A DNA stretch of 64,000 bases from Portulaca oleracea (taxonomy: Eukaryota > Streptophyta > Magnoliopsida > Caryophyllales > Portulacaceae), in the NCBI GenBank assembly GCA_029582165.1, contig CM055883.1, positions 18,942,501-19,006,500 of the forward strand, in the 5' to 3' direction. The notes under the pieces are model-generated. The model searched no databases. It had not been told where the DNA came from and worked only from the letters and a program-made list of their open reading frames with translations. This document shows, piece by piece, positions 34,292 to 45,781 of the stretch. Every line of letters starts with the position of its first letter. Within the stretch, counting starts at the first letter, position 1. Made by a program: the position numbers and the translations under genes.

Positions 34292-35982
34292 TGTACAGGT
34301 GGTTTGTATAAACCAGTTTTATAGTTCTTCTCAGGGAGCGAAGGGCCATGGTTAAATAGTCTAGGTCTAGGTTACGATTAAGATCGCTAAGGTAAGGAAA
34401 TGGGTTGGAAAGGTGAGACAACGCAGCAACTAAACTAAGGTCTGGTCAAGAATGTAACAATCGGCTTCGGAGGCTTTTCGGGGTATGAACGGGAACAAGG
34501 AGATGTGTTTTGCAGTAAGAGAGCAACAAGAGAGGAAAATCAAGTGGCAATTCCACTAGAAAATACCTACCAACCTTCCTCTCTCGAGGATAGTCCGGAT
34601 TAACTACCTCAAAGTCCACCATATACCTGGAGGGTTAATGAAACGGAATTTCCTATTTAACCTCCTTCCACTTTTGTGGGTGAGCATTAACTATCCCATC
34701 TCCAACCTTCCATGACAAGTGTTGGATGTATTTGGGAGGTATCGAACCCAAATACACCCCACTTGAGGGAAGGATTGGACTAGAAAATTTATTTCCCACC
34801 TAATTACGCACTAAATATGCTAACCCATTCCTAATTACCCATTCACACCCTTAATTCCCCCCTAACCCATGGGGTTTCTAGTAACTAATCTTGATACTAA
34901 CTACACTAACATCATCAAATTCAGCCCTAAACATGATTTCTAACAACAAACAACCAAAACTCAAACAAGGAATGAAATAGCAAGCAAAGAGGCAAATAAA
35001 GCAATTAATCAAGCAAACAAGTAATTAACAAAGTAAAGAGGAGTTTAGGGGAAAAGAATACTTGTCAAAGGCTGGAAATGAACAAAGGAAAACAATGGAA
35101 AAGATGATCCAAAACAATCTATCAATTGTTGAATCTTCAAATCTTGTGTACAAAACCAAAATACACTAAACCTTAGATTAATCCAAGCTAAAATCTCTCT
35201 AATGAAACCCTAATCTCTGTCTAAAACTTGGTTCAACGCTGAATAATATCCTATAAAACTAGATAAAAGCTAGATAATCCAATCCCCCTATAAAATCGCC
35301 ACTTGGAGTATTTACACAAGACATGTTGGTTTCTCAAAACGCAGCCGTTTCAGCCAAGAAATGACGTAGACAGTAGCACCGTTGCGGGCACAACGGATGT
35401 GGTAACAGGCGCGATCTAGAGAAATGCGGCCAGGCGATTCCAGTTTCGTGTTAGGTCGTGGGCACGACCTTCTTTGTCGCGGGTATGACCTCCTTTGTCA
35501 CGGGTGCGATAGCTTGCTGGCGCTGCTGGGCAATTACTGTTGGCGCGTAGGTAGTGGGCGACACATTACACGGTGACGGACGCGACCGTCTGGAGATGCT
35601 GATATCTTCTGCTGGTCGCGGGTGTCACAGATGAGGTACCACCTGCGACGCCTATCTGCCCTCTTTCCCTTTTGCTTCCTTCTATGGGCGGTAACACCCG
35701 CTACAAGGATTGTAGCGGGAGTTACACCCCTATTTTTGACAAGACATTGGGGAAAGTGCTTCCGGGTTGTCTCTGCTTCACTTCTCGGCTCTGCTTGGCT
35801 CGGAAAATCTCTCGGGATTCCCTAAAAAGCCTTGATTTAGCTTATAATCCTTGTTTTTGCTCCAAAAGTGCGAAAACCAGGAAAACATCTAAAAAGCTAG
35901 TAAAAACGATGAAAAAGACTCGGAATCAAGCCAAAAGGGCAAGTCGAAAGACGCTATTTAGGCCTAAAACTGGGCCTAAACA
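34292..35982 (-). mobile_element. Solo LTR, Athila-like family, minus orientation, perfect TSD
   Basis: The 1691-bp unit is flanked by CTAGT at 34287-34291 and 35983-35987. Read on the minus strand it begins TGTTTAGGCC and ends CTGTACA. The first 500 bases align with those of the LTR at 36419, so the two families are sisters. A GC-rich dyad cluster fills 35370-35725, including GTCGTGGGCACGAC and a 15-bp-arm hairpin at 35691-35725. No internal sequence or primer site remains. Confidence 0.94.
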
Positions 35983-36021
35983 CTAGTTTTCTTTATAACT
36001 ACAACAATTACCCATGGAATA

Positions 36022-36418
36022 TGTGGACATTTTTCCTCGCCGTTTAGGCTTCCGAACGTCCACGTTGGATTGGGGTGTGATTTGATGATTTGTGCTGGGG
36101 TTTAACCTTTGATAACTCTTTAAGGAAATCAACCTTACATTTCATTAATATTATTTTGTAAAATAATTTTTCCTTTACTTAGGCATTTTATGAGTCATCG
36201 AATTAAATCTTTAAGAGTGAACATCCACTTGTTCCAAAGTCTTCTAAATTTAACACAATTTGCTCTTTTACCTGTTAGGCTCGGAAGAAAGCAATTTATG
36301 CAAATATTATTTAGAAATATAAGAAAGAAAACCCTAAACTTGCATCGATACATTGTAAAACCATGTTAACCATAGTTTATGCAATCCTCGATATGTTTTG
36401 GTTCGAAATGGGAGTCGC
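36022..36418 (-). repeat. Fragment of a Tat/Ogre-like LTR, minus orientation
   Basis: It begins TGTGGACATTTTTCC and matches about 30411-30810 in the same orientation, and 33720-34106 inverted. It is cut at 36418 by the large Athila-like element. The last bases, GTCGC (36414-36418), would be the left target duplication of that insertion, but the matching copy on the right is lost. Confidence 0.8.
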
Positions 36419-37666
36419 TGTAACGTGGTTTGTAGACCTCGGTTTTTATCGTTCTTTCTCAGGGAGCTAGAGGCCTTAGCTATAACTACTTGACTTCTAG
36501 GCAAGGTTTATGATCACGAGATAATAAGAGGTTTAGGGTGAAAACAGAACAAAGACAACTATGGTTCGGTCAAAAGGGGAAACAATGGGTGTCGGGAGAT
36601 TTCGGGATGCAAAAGACAATTAGGACGAAGGTTTCGCAACTAGGAGGCAATAAGATAGCAGAATCAAATGACAATCTCGTTAAGATAAACCCACCGGATT
36701 TCTCTTTTCAAGGATAATCCGGATTAACTTCCCCAAAGTCCATTGACAGACCGGAGGGTTAAAGAAACGGGATTCTCTAGTTAGCTTCTATTCGCTTTCG
36801 TGAATAGAATACTAACTATCCTAATTCCAACCTTCCAACTCAAGGGTTGGATGTATTCGGGGTCTTTCGTACCCTAAATACATCCTACTTGAGGGAAGAA
36901 TAGGAGTGGGAAGTTGATTATATTCCACTACAAATTATCCTAAAAATGCTAACCTAATCCAAATACACCATTCACATCCTTAATATCTCCCTAACCCATT
37001 AGGGTTCTAGCCTCTAATCATCTTATCTAACATGCTAACAACAATAATAACTTCATTCATACTTAAAAGGATATTCAAATCAACAATAATCAACAATCAA
37101 CAAACACCAAGTAATTCTAATAACAAAAACAGAGATTAAAGAGTAAATAATGAACTAAAGAGAGTAAGAGTTAAGAAGTGCTCATTAATTTGATGCCAAA
37201 GGAAGATGCTCCAGAATAATAAGAATCCAATGCTCCAATAATAAGAAAAGTCTTCAAAACTTCAATAGAAATCCAATAAAATCCAGTGCAAGAACAATAA
37301 TCCAAGTAAAAGTCTAACTAATCACAAAAGAATCACTCTAATTGAAAACTTAAATGTGATAAAGTATGATAAAGTATGTGCTAAGATATGATAATCTTCT
37401 AAAAGACCTAAAAGCAATATATAAAAGGAAAGTTAGTTACTCAAAACTCGTCACTTCACTCAGCAGGAAAATCGCATCTGCAGGGGACCGTGGGCACGGT
37501 CTATGACACCGTGGCCACGGTCCTGCGTAGTGAAATACAGGTTCTCTCTTCTCTTCGCAACACCGTGGGCACGGTGTCTCTAGACCATGGGTATGGTCTG
37601 GCGATTTAGGTTGGGTGAGATTTCGCTCCTTCACACCGTCGTGGCTACGGTCTCCCAAGGCTGTGG

Positions 37667-38664
37667 TGGAGCGTGGCGCGGTGGGAGTGTTGATAATTTC
37701 AGCTTGAGTTGTATCTCTGATTCAACAATCAAACGAAACTTCAACACTAAAGAAGGATATGACCTTGAGCTAGGTAATCCACAACTCTAGGCCTAGCAAT
37801 CCACAATGATTATCCAAGGTATTTCGACTAAATAATCACAAGGAAAGACTTGTAAACACAATAATCCACAAGTAGATAGGTAAGCACAAGATTTTGGGAG
37901 AAAATTTGGGAGAAAACCCTAGCTTCATTCAATATCTTCAAAGTTTTTTTCTTCCATTGCGAATGGGGAGTATTTGAAGGAAAGGGAAAAAATAAGAAGA
38001 TAAATATTACAAAGTTGCCATTACAACCCAAAAAAAATAAAAGGCAAATGAGAAAGAAAGCCGGAAGAAAAGAAAAAACACGCGCAACAAATGATTGGAA
38101 AACGCAGCCAGCGTTCCTTCAAGAGAGGGGAGAAAACGCAGCCAGCGTTAAGAAAATGCTGCCAGCGTTAAGAAAACGCTGCCTGCGTTTTCAAACTGGA
38201 TTTTTCTGCCGACTTCTAACTCGCATAACTTCTTCATACGCACTCCGTTTTAGGCCTATAATATATCGATAGAAAGCTCTTGGTGTGCACTTTAAGCTCT
38301 TAAAATTTGAGACCCATCGAATTGAATTGAAGGAGGTATGGCCCAAAGCGTGAAGGCGGGTCGATTCCGACAACCCATGTTAACCCGTTTGCGCTTATTC
38401 TTGCCGAAGGACTTTGAACCCTTTTAAAGGCCCAAAGTAGGTCCTGATGAGGACCCGTAGCTCCTCTCCCATGGTTCGGGGTCCCATTTGAAGTGGATAC
38501 CACATCCGATGCAGATCAACTGATGACTCCAGGGCCCCGGGTCCACCTTAAAATGCACCCCACACCCGACCTTGAAGTGAATTCGCTCTTGATTCTCAAA
38601 GGTAGTGTGGGAAGGTTTTGCAAACACATAGTTCGAAATTTGGGTCCTCGCCCGATACGCTCCA
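37667..38664 (-). repeat. 3' LTR of the gag-only element
   Basis: It aligns along its whole length with 40765-41804. A dyad cluster of ACGCAGCCAGCGTT form lies at 38099-38192; the right LTR has the matching cluster at about 41212-41325 with different copy number and spacing, which accounts for part of the length difference. Confidence 0.9.
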
Positions 38665-39029
38665 TACTCCCCTTCTTGAAAAAGAGTTGCCCTCAACTCT
38701 TGGGAGTAAAAATCGAGGCCCTCTCCACAACTTGGCACCCTAGAGCTCCAAACATCCCGACCGCCATGAACAATCATACGACGCACCCAACAAGCTTTGA
38801 AACCCACTATATATCCATCATCCAAATGAAAGAAGCAGGCTGGAGGCTTGTTTTGTGGAGGTGAGGGGTTAAGGGATGGAAAAGGAAATTTTTGTGGTGT
38901 TTGGGAACTCTCATTCTCATTTGGGTCGCTACAAGGTAATGACAAAGCCAAAGGTAGCTCGTCATCACCAAGAGCGCACTCTTCCTGTGTTTCGCTCAAC
39001 ACGAGAAGGTTCCTCAACTCACTTCCCAC

Positions 39030-40412
39030 CTATGTTTTGTTTTTGTGGTTTAATGGTGGTTTCATAGGCATAGGAAGGACACGGTGTAGGAAACACCAAA
39101 TGAGGGGCATAAGGGCATCAACATAGCTTCGGGGTAATGAAAGCATCAATGGTGTAACGAACAATGACAAATTCGATATCCCAATAGACTCCTCGAACAA
39201 CCAATGACAACCAAACATAATGTACGACCCATTCAAGGAGATCATATCACCACATCCAACAGACACAAAAGACTCATCATACAACTTATCATGCCAACAA
39301 TCACTCTCAAACAACCAATTTCTTCCCAGTAACAAATGTGATTTAATCAAAGACTCCAAAGTATGTCCACCATTGATTTTAGTCAAAGAGTCTTGGATTA
39401 CCTCTTCGTTCGCATTGAGAAGATCGTAAGTGACCCAACCGTGAGAGGTGATGGTGATGATTTCATCGTTGCTTGGCTCCTCAAAAAACGATGTTGATAT
39501 GATCATCGGGGTTTCTTGTGGGGTTTCTTCAGCTTGGCTTGGTTGGAGAACATGGTGAACCTCCTCTTCTTCCTCTTGGCATGGAGCTTCGACAATAGCT
39601 TCGGAAACCTCACAAGATTCAATGGAAGCTCCCTCGTCGGGCAAGGAGTCGACCTTTGCTTGCTTAACCTCTTCTACTATGTCACTTGTATGCTCTTCCA
39701 CACCAAAGGATTCCTCAATCCAAGCTTCAATCATAGCCATTGTCGGACATTGCAAAGCATCGTGTCCCACACGTTTATATTTGACACATTTTTGGGACGT
39801 AAAGGCCGTTAGTGGGGAATAGTGGAATGGCTTTTCCCGGGAGGAATCATCTCTTCTTCTTTGCCCATCAAGTGATGAAATGAGTTCATGGTCTCGCTTG
39901 TAAGTACTAGGCAAGAATCGTCGATTCATTAATCGCTTTAGCTTTGTCCATGAGGTGACTTTTGCTCGACCCTCCTTAGCTCTTTGTACCTTGACATTCT
40001 CAAACCAAAAGGATGCAACCTTGGTCAGTTTCAATCTCGCAATCTTGAAGGCCTGTTCAGCACTATAATCCTCAGCTTCAAAAATCGTATCCAAGATTTG
40101 GACCCATTCAAGATAGTCTTCGTGGTCAGTATTGCCATTGAATTCCGGAATTTTGATCTTGGTATCATAGAATTCACCCAGTGGGGGCTTCTCAACCGCT
40201 TCCCATCAACGATGGCGTCGAAATGAGCCTCTATCATCGTCACTCGACTCGTAGGAGGGAGGAGGATGGATATGGCTTCTAGCCGATCTCCTTTGTTCAT
40301 CACGGGTTCGATATCGATGGTTGATGACAATGTTGTTTCCTTGAGTCAAGAGGCCATCAAGAGCATTTTAAATGTTCGTGAATCGACTCTCAAGTCTCGG
40401 CATGAGGGCCAT
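39030..40412 (-). pseudogene. gag: gag of the gag-only element
   Basis: Gag-like capsid protein. I take the ATG at 40412-40410 as the likely original start; the frame has a TAA near 40368 and a TGA near 40205 before the capsid domain. An Arg/Ser-rich N-terminal part (Pro-Pro-Ser-Tyr-Glu then an Asp-rich stretch) leads into the capsid domain (IPEFNGNTDHEDYLEW, then FWFENVK and FLPSTYKRD). The zinc knuckle reads CVKYKRVGHDALQC, with the second Cys replaced by Tyr. The acidic second half lacks a protease signature. The frame continues after a TAG at 39030-39032 to the purine tract near 38665, resembling a polyprotein C-terminus. Nothing of RT or integrase is seen. Confidence 0.82.
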
Positions 40413-40749
40413 AACAATAGTAAGGGTGAAGGATGGATTGTGTTTGGGATAATTTGTGGAGTTTGGGGTTATTTTGTAGTTGGCTTGTGTTTGGCTAAGG
40501 GTTCTTTGTGTTTTTTTTTTCACTTAGACATTTCATCGAACACCTTGCGTGCACTATTTTCCAACTTCTTTTCAATGCACCAAATAGCTACAACTCCAAC
40601 AAATACATCCACAATACAATAATTTCCAACACACTTTGATGGCATTGGGGTTGGGGGTCACCAATATTTGCATACGAATCACAAAACTCAATACTAGAGA
40701 ACACTACTAGAACAACAATGAAGAACAACTCAAGCAAATGAAAAACCGA

Positions 40750-40762
40750 GGCTCTGATACCA
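40750..40762 (-). other. Primer-binding site, initiator Met tRNA type, minus strand
   Basis: TGGTATCAGAGCC on the minus strand, two bases from the LTR edge at 40765. It fixes the orientation of the gag-only element. Confidence 0.93.
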
Positions 40763-40764
40763 GA

Positions 40765-41804
40765 TGGAGCGTGGCGCGGTGGGAGTGTTGATAATTTTAG
40801 CTTGAGTTGTATCTCTGATTCAACAATAGAACGAAACTTGAACACTAAAGAAGGATATGACCTTTAGCTAGGTAATCCACAACTCTAGGCCTAGCAATCC
40901 ACAATGATCATCCAAGGTATTTCGACTAAATAATCACAAGGAAAGACTTGTAAACACCACAATCCACAAGTAGATAGGTAAGCACAAGATTTTGGGAGAA
41001 AATTTTGGAGAAAACCCTAGCTTCATTCAATATCTTCAAAGTTTTTTTCTTCCATTGCAAATGGAGAGTATTTGAAGGAAAGGGAAAAAAGAAGAAGATA
41101 AATATTACAAAGTTGCCATTACAACCCAAAAAAAATAAAAGGCAAATGAGAAAGAAAGCCGGGAGAAAAGAAAAAACACGCGCAACAAATGACTGGAAAT
41201 TGAGAAAATGCAGCTTGCGTTAAGAAAACGCAGCCAGCGTTATGAAAACGCAGCCAGCATTCCTTCCAGAGGGGAGAAAACACGCAGGGAGAAAACGCAA
41301 CCAGCGTTAAGAAAATGATGCCAACGTTTTCAAACTGGACTTTTCTGCCGACTTCTAACTCGCATAACATCTTCATACGGACTCCATTTTAGGCCTATAA
41401 TATATCGATGGAAAGCTCTTTGTGTGCACTTTAAGCTCCCAATATTTGAGACTTATCGGAGTTGAATTGAAGGAGTTATGAGCCAAAGCGTGAAGGCGGG
41501 TCGATTCCGATAACCCACGTTAACCTGTTTGCGCTTATTCTTGCCGAAGGACTTCGAACCCTTTTAAAGGCCACAAGTAGGTCCCAATGAGGACCCGTAG
41601 CTCCTCTCCCATGGTTCGGGGTCCCATTTGAAGTGGATACCACATCCGATGCCGATCAACTCATGACTCCAGGGCCCCAGATCCACCTTAAAATGCACCC
41701 CACACCCGACCTTGAAGTGAATTCGCTCGTGATTCTCAAAGGTAGTGTGGGAAGGTTTTGCAAACACATAATTCGAAATTTTGGTCCTCGCCCGATACGC
41801 TCCA
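40765..41804 (-). repeat. 5' LTR of the gag-only element
   Basis: On the minus strand it starts TGGAGCGTATCGGG at 41804 and ends CCACGCTCCA at 40765. It has the same organisation as the 3' LTR, with more numerous or differently spaced dyad units around 41212-41325. Confidence 0.9.
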
Positions 41805-42374
41805 CGTGGCCACGGTCTTGCGCGGCCTATTCACCCCTTGGACAAGTCTTGAACCCATCGTGGCTGCGGTCACCAGGACCGTGGCCACGGTCCAGCTCGG
41901 CTTGAACTTCTTCTGCTCATATCTTGATCCTACCGTGGTTGCGGTCATCATAACTGTAGCCACGGTCAAGCTCGGCTTCAAAAGGTCTTCTGGGCGTAGC
42001 GCCCGCTACAAAAGTGGTGGCGGGGGCTACGCCTTGGAGCATTCAACAGCTAAGGGATGAAGGGAGGGTAGCGCCCGCTACCATTGGCGTAGCGGGGGCT
42101 ACGCTTCGGTGAACTTCAGCGAATTCACTTCCTTTTGAGCCACTTGACATGTCCGGCCTTTCCACATTCCTTCGCCTTTGACTCGACCAAGACTCGGGAA
42201 ATCTCGGGATTCCCAAAATAGTTGCAAAATGGCCCTTTTAATCACGTTTTGAGTAAAAACTCCGAAATCTACAAAATAAACAAAAGCGCATTAAAATTTA
42301 TTGAATTAAACTACAAAACAAGTCAAAAGCCTAAGGATTTAGGCGGTATTTAGACACAAAATTGGGTCTAAACA

Positions 42375-44587
42375 CCCACGCACACTTAAACTTTTTCTCG
42401 TCCTGAGCAAAACAAGACAAAAACTAACTAAACTAACACTAACTCCTCTGTCGTGGGAGAGAAACGAGTGCATTTTGCGTATGCACCAAGCCCTTTGAAC
42501 CCCCTGGCAGCCCGGGTCGACGAGATGCACTCGTGAGGGTTGTAGCGGCTGTGCCCACAAAAGCCAAAGAAAAAGGAGAGAGGGAAAGTGAAAACAAAAC
42601 CGAAGAAAACAAAAGGAAAGAGAAACGAAGGCTTCGATTCAAAAGATCTCGCAACCTAAACTAAGAAAACGATATTAAGCCCCCAAAAGCAACCGTTAGG
42701 AGCATCTCACAAACACCCATCTCAAAAAAAAGCCAATCTTGATGATTTTCAACCCCCTACACCTTATGCCAAGCAAAACCCCATGTGCAAATGTGCAAGT
42801 GGGTTCTAACCGAAACCGAAAGACTCCAAAGACTCATGTTCGAACTCAAAAACAACGAAACAACCAAGAGAAGCGTTGCCCTTCCTCGCATTTGGTCGCC
42901 CTTGGCTTGGTCATGGCCGTAGGTGATGCAAGGAGAGGCCCCACACTTTTATAAGCAAAAACTTTCTTTTCTTTTTGGTTGGTTTTACCAACGAAATTGC
43001 TTTTTCTTTTTCTCTTTTTTGTTTCTTTTTCAAGGTCGGTATTAGCTTTACTTTCGGGAATTGGACGGCCCATATATGGGGTATACCCTCGCAACACAGT
43101 CTATTCCAATCGCCTCTCCGTCGCAAAGCAATATAGGAGGAGGGTTAAGGGGTATCCGTGTCGTACCGCTGATACCGGGCCCGTGTAGGTTGGCTAAGTG
43201 TATGGTGGTTAATGTCATTCAACGACACGCTCCACTTAATCAGGTTATTGTATCTTTTGACTTCTTTTTCTTTCTTTTTGAACTTTTTGCTTTTGCTTTT
43301 GCTAAACAGGAAAACAAAACAAGCTCGGACACAAACCCCTAGAATCTCCCCGTTCCAATCGGAACGCGAAAGGAATCGGGGGTCTCACTAGACACTCAAT
43401 GAAGAGAGTCTATTTAGGTAAGTCGTGACTAGAACCCGAGACAGGGTCGAAAATGCTTAGACCGGTTACTTTTAAATAAGATTAACAACGACTTCTCAAT
43501 TTCGACAACCAGATCCAAGAAACAAAGCAAAACAAAACGAAAACAAAACTGAAAGAAAAACTTTAAAGGCTTTCACTCCCTTTTTTCTCCTTTTTCACAC
43601 GAAAAGTTATCAAATTTTAGGCAAAAACTAAGAAAGACAAGAATCAAAGCATCTAGGTGATCAGCCTTTAAACAGAATATCTCCCCCCCCCCCCCCACAC
43701 TTAAGACGCCACAATGTCCTCATTCTGGGAAGGTGTCACATGAAAAGGGTAGAGAACCTACAAAAACAAACAAACAAGAACAACTAGCAAGTAAAAATGG
43801 TGGCGACCCAAGCCCACACAGCTCCAACAGCAAAATATTCCCATCACATACACTCAAAGGGGTTCGCCACCCAAAAGAAAATCAAGCATGCGACAGATCA
43901 TGATGATAATTCACATAAGAAAGAGTAAGGTGGAAAGATAGTACCTCGAGCTCTTCATAAGTGTTGAAACTTTGATCCGAAGTCGTCGTTCAAGTGAATC
44001 AAAACGATATTAGAGCAAAAGACGACTTTACAAACGACGAAATTCGCATGCGAGATCGAAAAAAGAAACAAAGAAAAACTAACTAACTAGACTTCGAAAC
44101 AAAAACTACAAAGAAGAAAATAATACTATAAACAATATGTACATTGCCAATTACTTACCTTATCCCCAAATCTCACTGATTGAGGCGGGAAATAAGGGTG
44201 AAACTCAATATAAACTGACCCAAAACAATTTGATTCATTTCATTAACTTCAAACAACCATTGCTTACATGCCCAGCCACAAATCATTCAGAACAAAAATA
44301 CATCCAAAACAGACGAAACAAACCACCCCTAGCCCACAAAATCAATCATGATACAACCAAAAACATCGCCAACTACAATAAGAAGACAACGAATACAAAC
44401 CAAACCCGAGCATCCTAGAAACAACCCCAAAACATGCCAAAAGAACCCCGAGATTGCAATCATATCAAAACCACAAGACCTTCACATCCAAACCTCGATG
44501 AAGCATCCCCCCCATACTTATACTTCACAAAATAAAGTAAAAACAGTGATAAAGTTCGGGTGGGGTGGGAATGCTTACAAACAGTCG
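42375..44587 (-). other. 3' untranslated region of the Athila-like element with repeated purine tracts
   Basis: About 2.2 kb with no convincing ORF. On the minus strand three tracts of the AAGTGTGGGG type occur: AAGTATGGGGGGG at about 44507-44520 just after the extra ORF, a run of 14 G at 43683-43696 preceded by TTAAGTGTG, and AGTTTAAGTGTGCGTGGG next to the LTR at 42375-42392. The last is in the position of the functional polypurine tract but is interrupted. Some short ORFs here are Lys/Arg or aromatic rich and look like chance. Confidence 0.75.
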
Positions 44588-45781
44588 TCAAGCGGATCCT
44601 TCTGGAGGAGGACGGGGTTGGGGTTGCGATTGGATGCTAACAAGCATCTCTTGTTGGGTCTCAATCAACCCTAACAAATTCTCGATCAGGATTTGTTGGT
44701 TTTGAATAAGCTCTCGCTGCTCTTGAAATTCTTCGTGAAGCTCCTGGAGTTGATCAATGATACGCTCCAAGGTGGCATCCCTTGCTTGGCTCGGTCTAGC
44801 TTCTTCCTCATGCTCTTCTTCATCCTCTTCTTCACCTTCCTCAGCTTCTTCTTCACCTTCCTCCTCGGGCTCCCTGGGACCACCCACCACATAGCGGCTC
44901 CCAAATGTTTGGCCACACGACCAATTACGTTGATCGGTGACATCTAACCGCTTCTCGGCATGATCATCGCTCAAATGAACCACGACGCTATGGGAATCGT
45001 TCCCGTAGCGATACAGTGTTTGCGTTTTGTTCTTCTTCAAAAATTCCATTTTCCGTAGGCGAACACCATCGATGGGGTCAGGGAAGTACCGTGGAGTCCA
45101 CTTTGCAAGATAGGACTCGAACCCTTGCTTCTTGAGAAAATGGCAGATGATGTGTCCCATGCCAAGGGTCATGTTTCGAGTTTCAAGACTTATCGCCCGA
45201 AGACAGTGAAGGATGCATGAGCCGGTGTTTACCCGACGACCATTGATTGTGTTGTGGAGGATGAAGAGGTCGTCTTTTCGAATGCTTGACCGTCTGGTGT
45301 CGTGGTCGAAGACGGAGCTTGAAATGATACAGTGAAAGATGCGAACACTCAGATTGCAAAAGTCTCTGGCCTTTGAATTGCTCGAGCAATGGACTTGTAG
45401 TTTTCGAGTCTGAACCTTGAGATACCGTCTCCTCCAACAGGTGAGGGCTCTCATGGCTTCTTGCTCGTCAAAGTTTACACATTCCCCGTGGAAGATACCA
45501 TCCTCAGGAAGGCCGAGAGCATTGCAAAGGTCTTGAACCGTACACTCTAACTCCTTCTTGGCCACGATGTAAGAGAAAGTGGCATTAGATGTGCCGTCTT
45601 CCCGAACCACCAGAGAACTCAGAAATTCAAGCACCGGTTGGTCGATGATGGGCTCGTTGATTGTGGAAAAAATTTCCCAACCCATGACTTTAATGAAGAA
45701 GTCCATGCTGGGTTTGCAATATACATCCCGTGCCGTCTCCTCGTGATACAAGTCCGAAGCACAAATTTTCCGCTTTTTCAA
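44588..45781 (-). CDS. Env-position extra ORF of the Athila-like element
   Basis: An open frame of 397 codons in the element sense, 1.4 kb after integrase. Its first codon is TTG and a TGA lies a few codons upstream, so the original start has been lost. Residues 20-270 resemble the plant-element domain annotated as putative plant transposon protein (PF20167-like): an early hydrophobic segment around a KVMGW string and a late conserved MGHIICHFL segment. Residues about 303-327 are almost all Glu/Asp, followed by a Gln/Leu-rich coiled coil and a Pro-rich end. I see no signal peptide or membrane segment, so a true envelope role is not supported. A related C-terminal piece is at 55376-55516. Function unknown. 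Confidence 0.7.
   Translation of the reverse strand: MKKRKICASDLYHEETARDVYCKPSMDFFIKVMGWEIFSTINEPIIDQPVLEFLSSLVVREDGTSNATFSYIVAKKELECTVQDLCNALGLPEDGIFHGECVNFDEQEAMRALTCWRRRYLKVQTRKLQVHCSSNSKARDFCNLSVRIFHCIISSSVFDHDTRRSSIRKDDLFILHNTINGRRVNTGSCILHCLRAISLETRNMTLGMGHIICHFLKKQGFESYLAKWTPRYFPDPIDGVRLRKMEFLKKNKTQTLYRYGNDSHSVVVHLSDDHAEKRLDVTDQRNWSCGQTFGSRYVVGGPREPEEEGEEEAEEGEEEDEEEHEEEARPSQARDATLERIIDQLQELHEEFQEQRELIQNQQILIENLLGLIETQQEMLVSIQSQPQPRPPPEGSA

Larger units (their letters stand above)
37667..41804 (-). mobile_element. Gag-only LTR element (TR-GAG type) inside the Athila-like LTR
   Basis: Two LTRs, 37667-38664 (998 bp) and 40765-41804 (1040 bp), have mirror ends TGGAGCG and CGCTCCA. Flanks TGTGG (37662-37666) and CGTGG (41805-41809) form a one-mismatch 5-bp duplication. 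The minus-strand initiator-Met primer site is at 40750-40762 and the purine tract (AAGAAGGGGAGTA on the minus strand) is next to the left LTR at 38665-38677. The 2.1-kb internal region encodes only a broken gag-like protein, matching the TR-GAG class of plant non-autonomous elements, which depend on a full relative for RT and integrase. Confidence 0.93.
36419..42374 (-). repeat. 3' LTR of the Athila-like element, split by a gag-only element
   Basis: The LTR is 36419-37666 plus 41805-42374, about 1.82 kb. On the minus strand it begins TGTTTAGACCC at 42374 and ends CACGTTACA at 36419. Dyad motifs occur at 37484-37655 and 41805-42110, including the perfect palindrome GGACCGTGGCCACGGTCC (41876-41893) and GTAGCGCCCGCTAC forms. 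A TATATA string at 37418-37423 lies about 60 bases downstream of the first cluster in the LTR sense. Confidence 0.88.

Noticed and set aside
35672..35986. 104-codon ORF as a gene
   Set aside because: It lies wholly within the solo LTR and overlaps the hairpin cluster.
38099..38192. Repeated ACGCAGCCAGCGTT units as a CRISPR or satellite array
   Set aside because: Units are unevenly spaced, few and confined to LTRs; better described as a promoter-proximal dyad cluster.
43683..43696. Run of 14 C as an assembly error
   Set aside because: A similar G run occurs at the matching place in the other Athila-like element (55583-55595), so a real purine tract is likelier, though exact length is uncertain.
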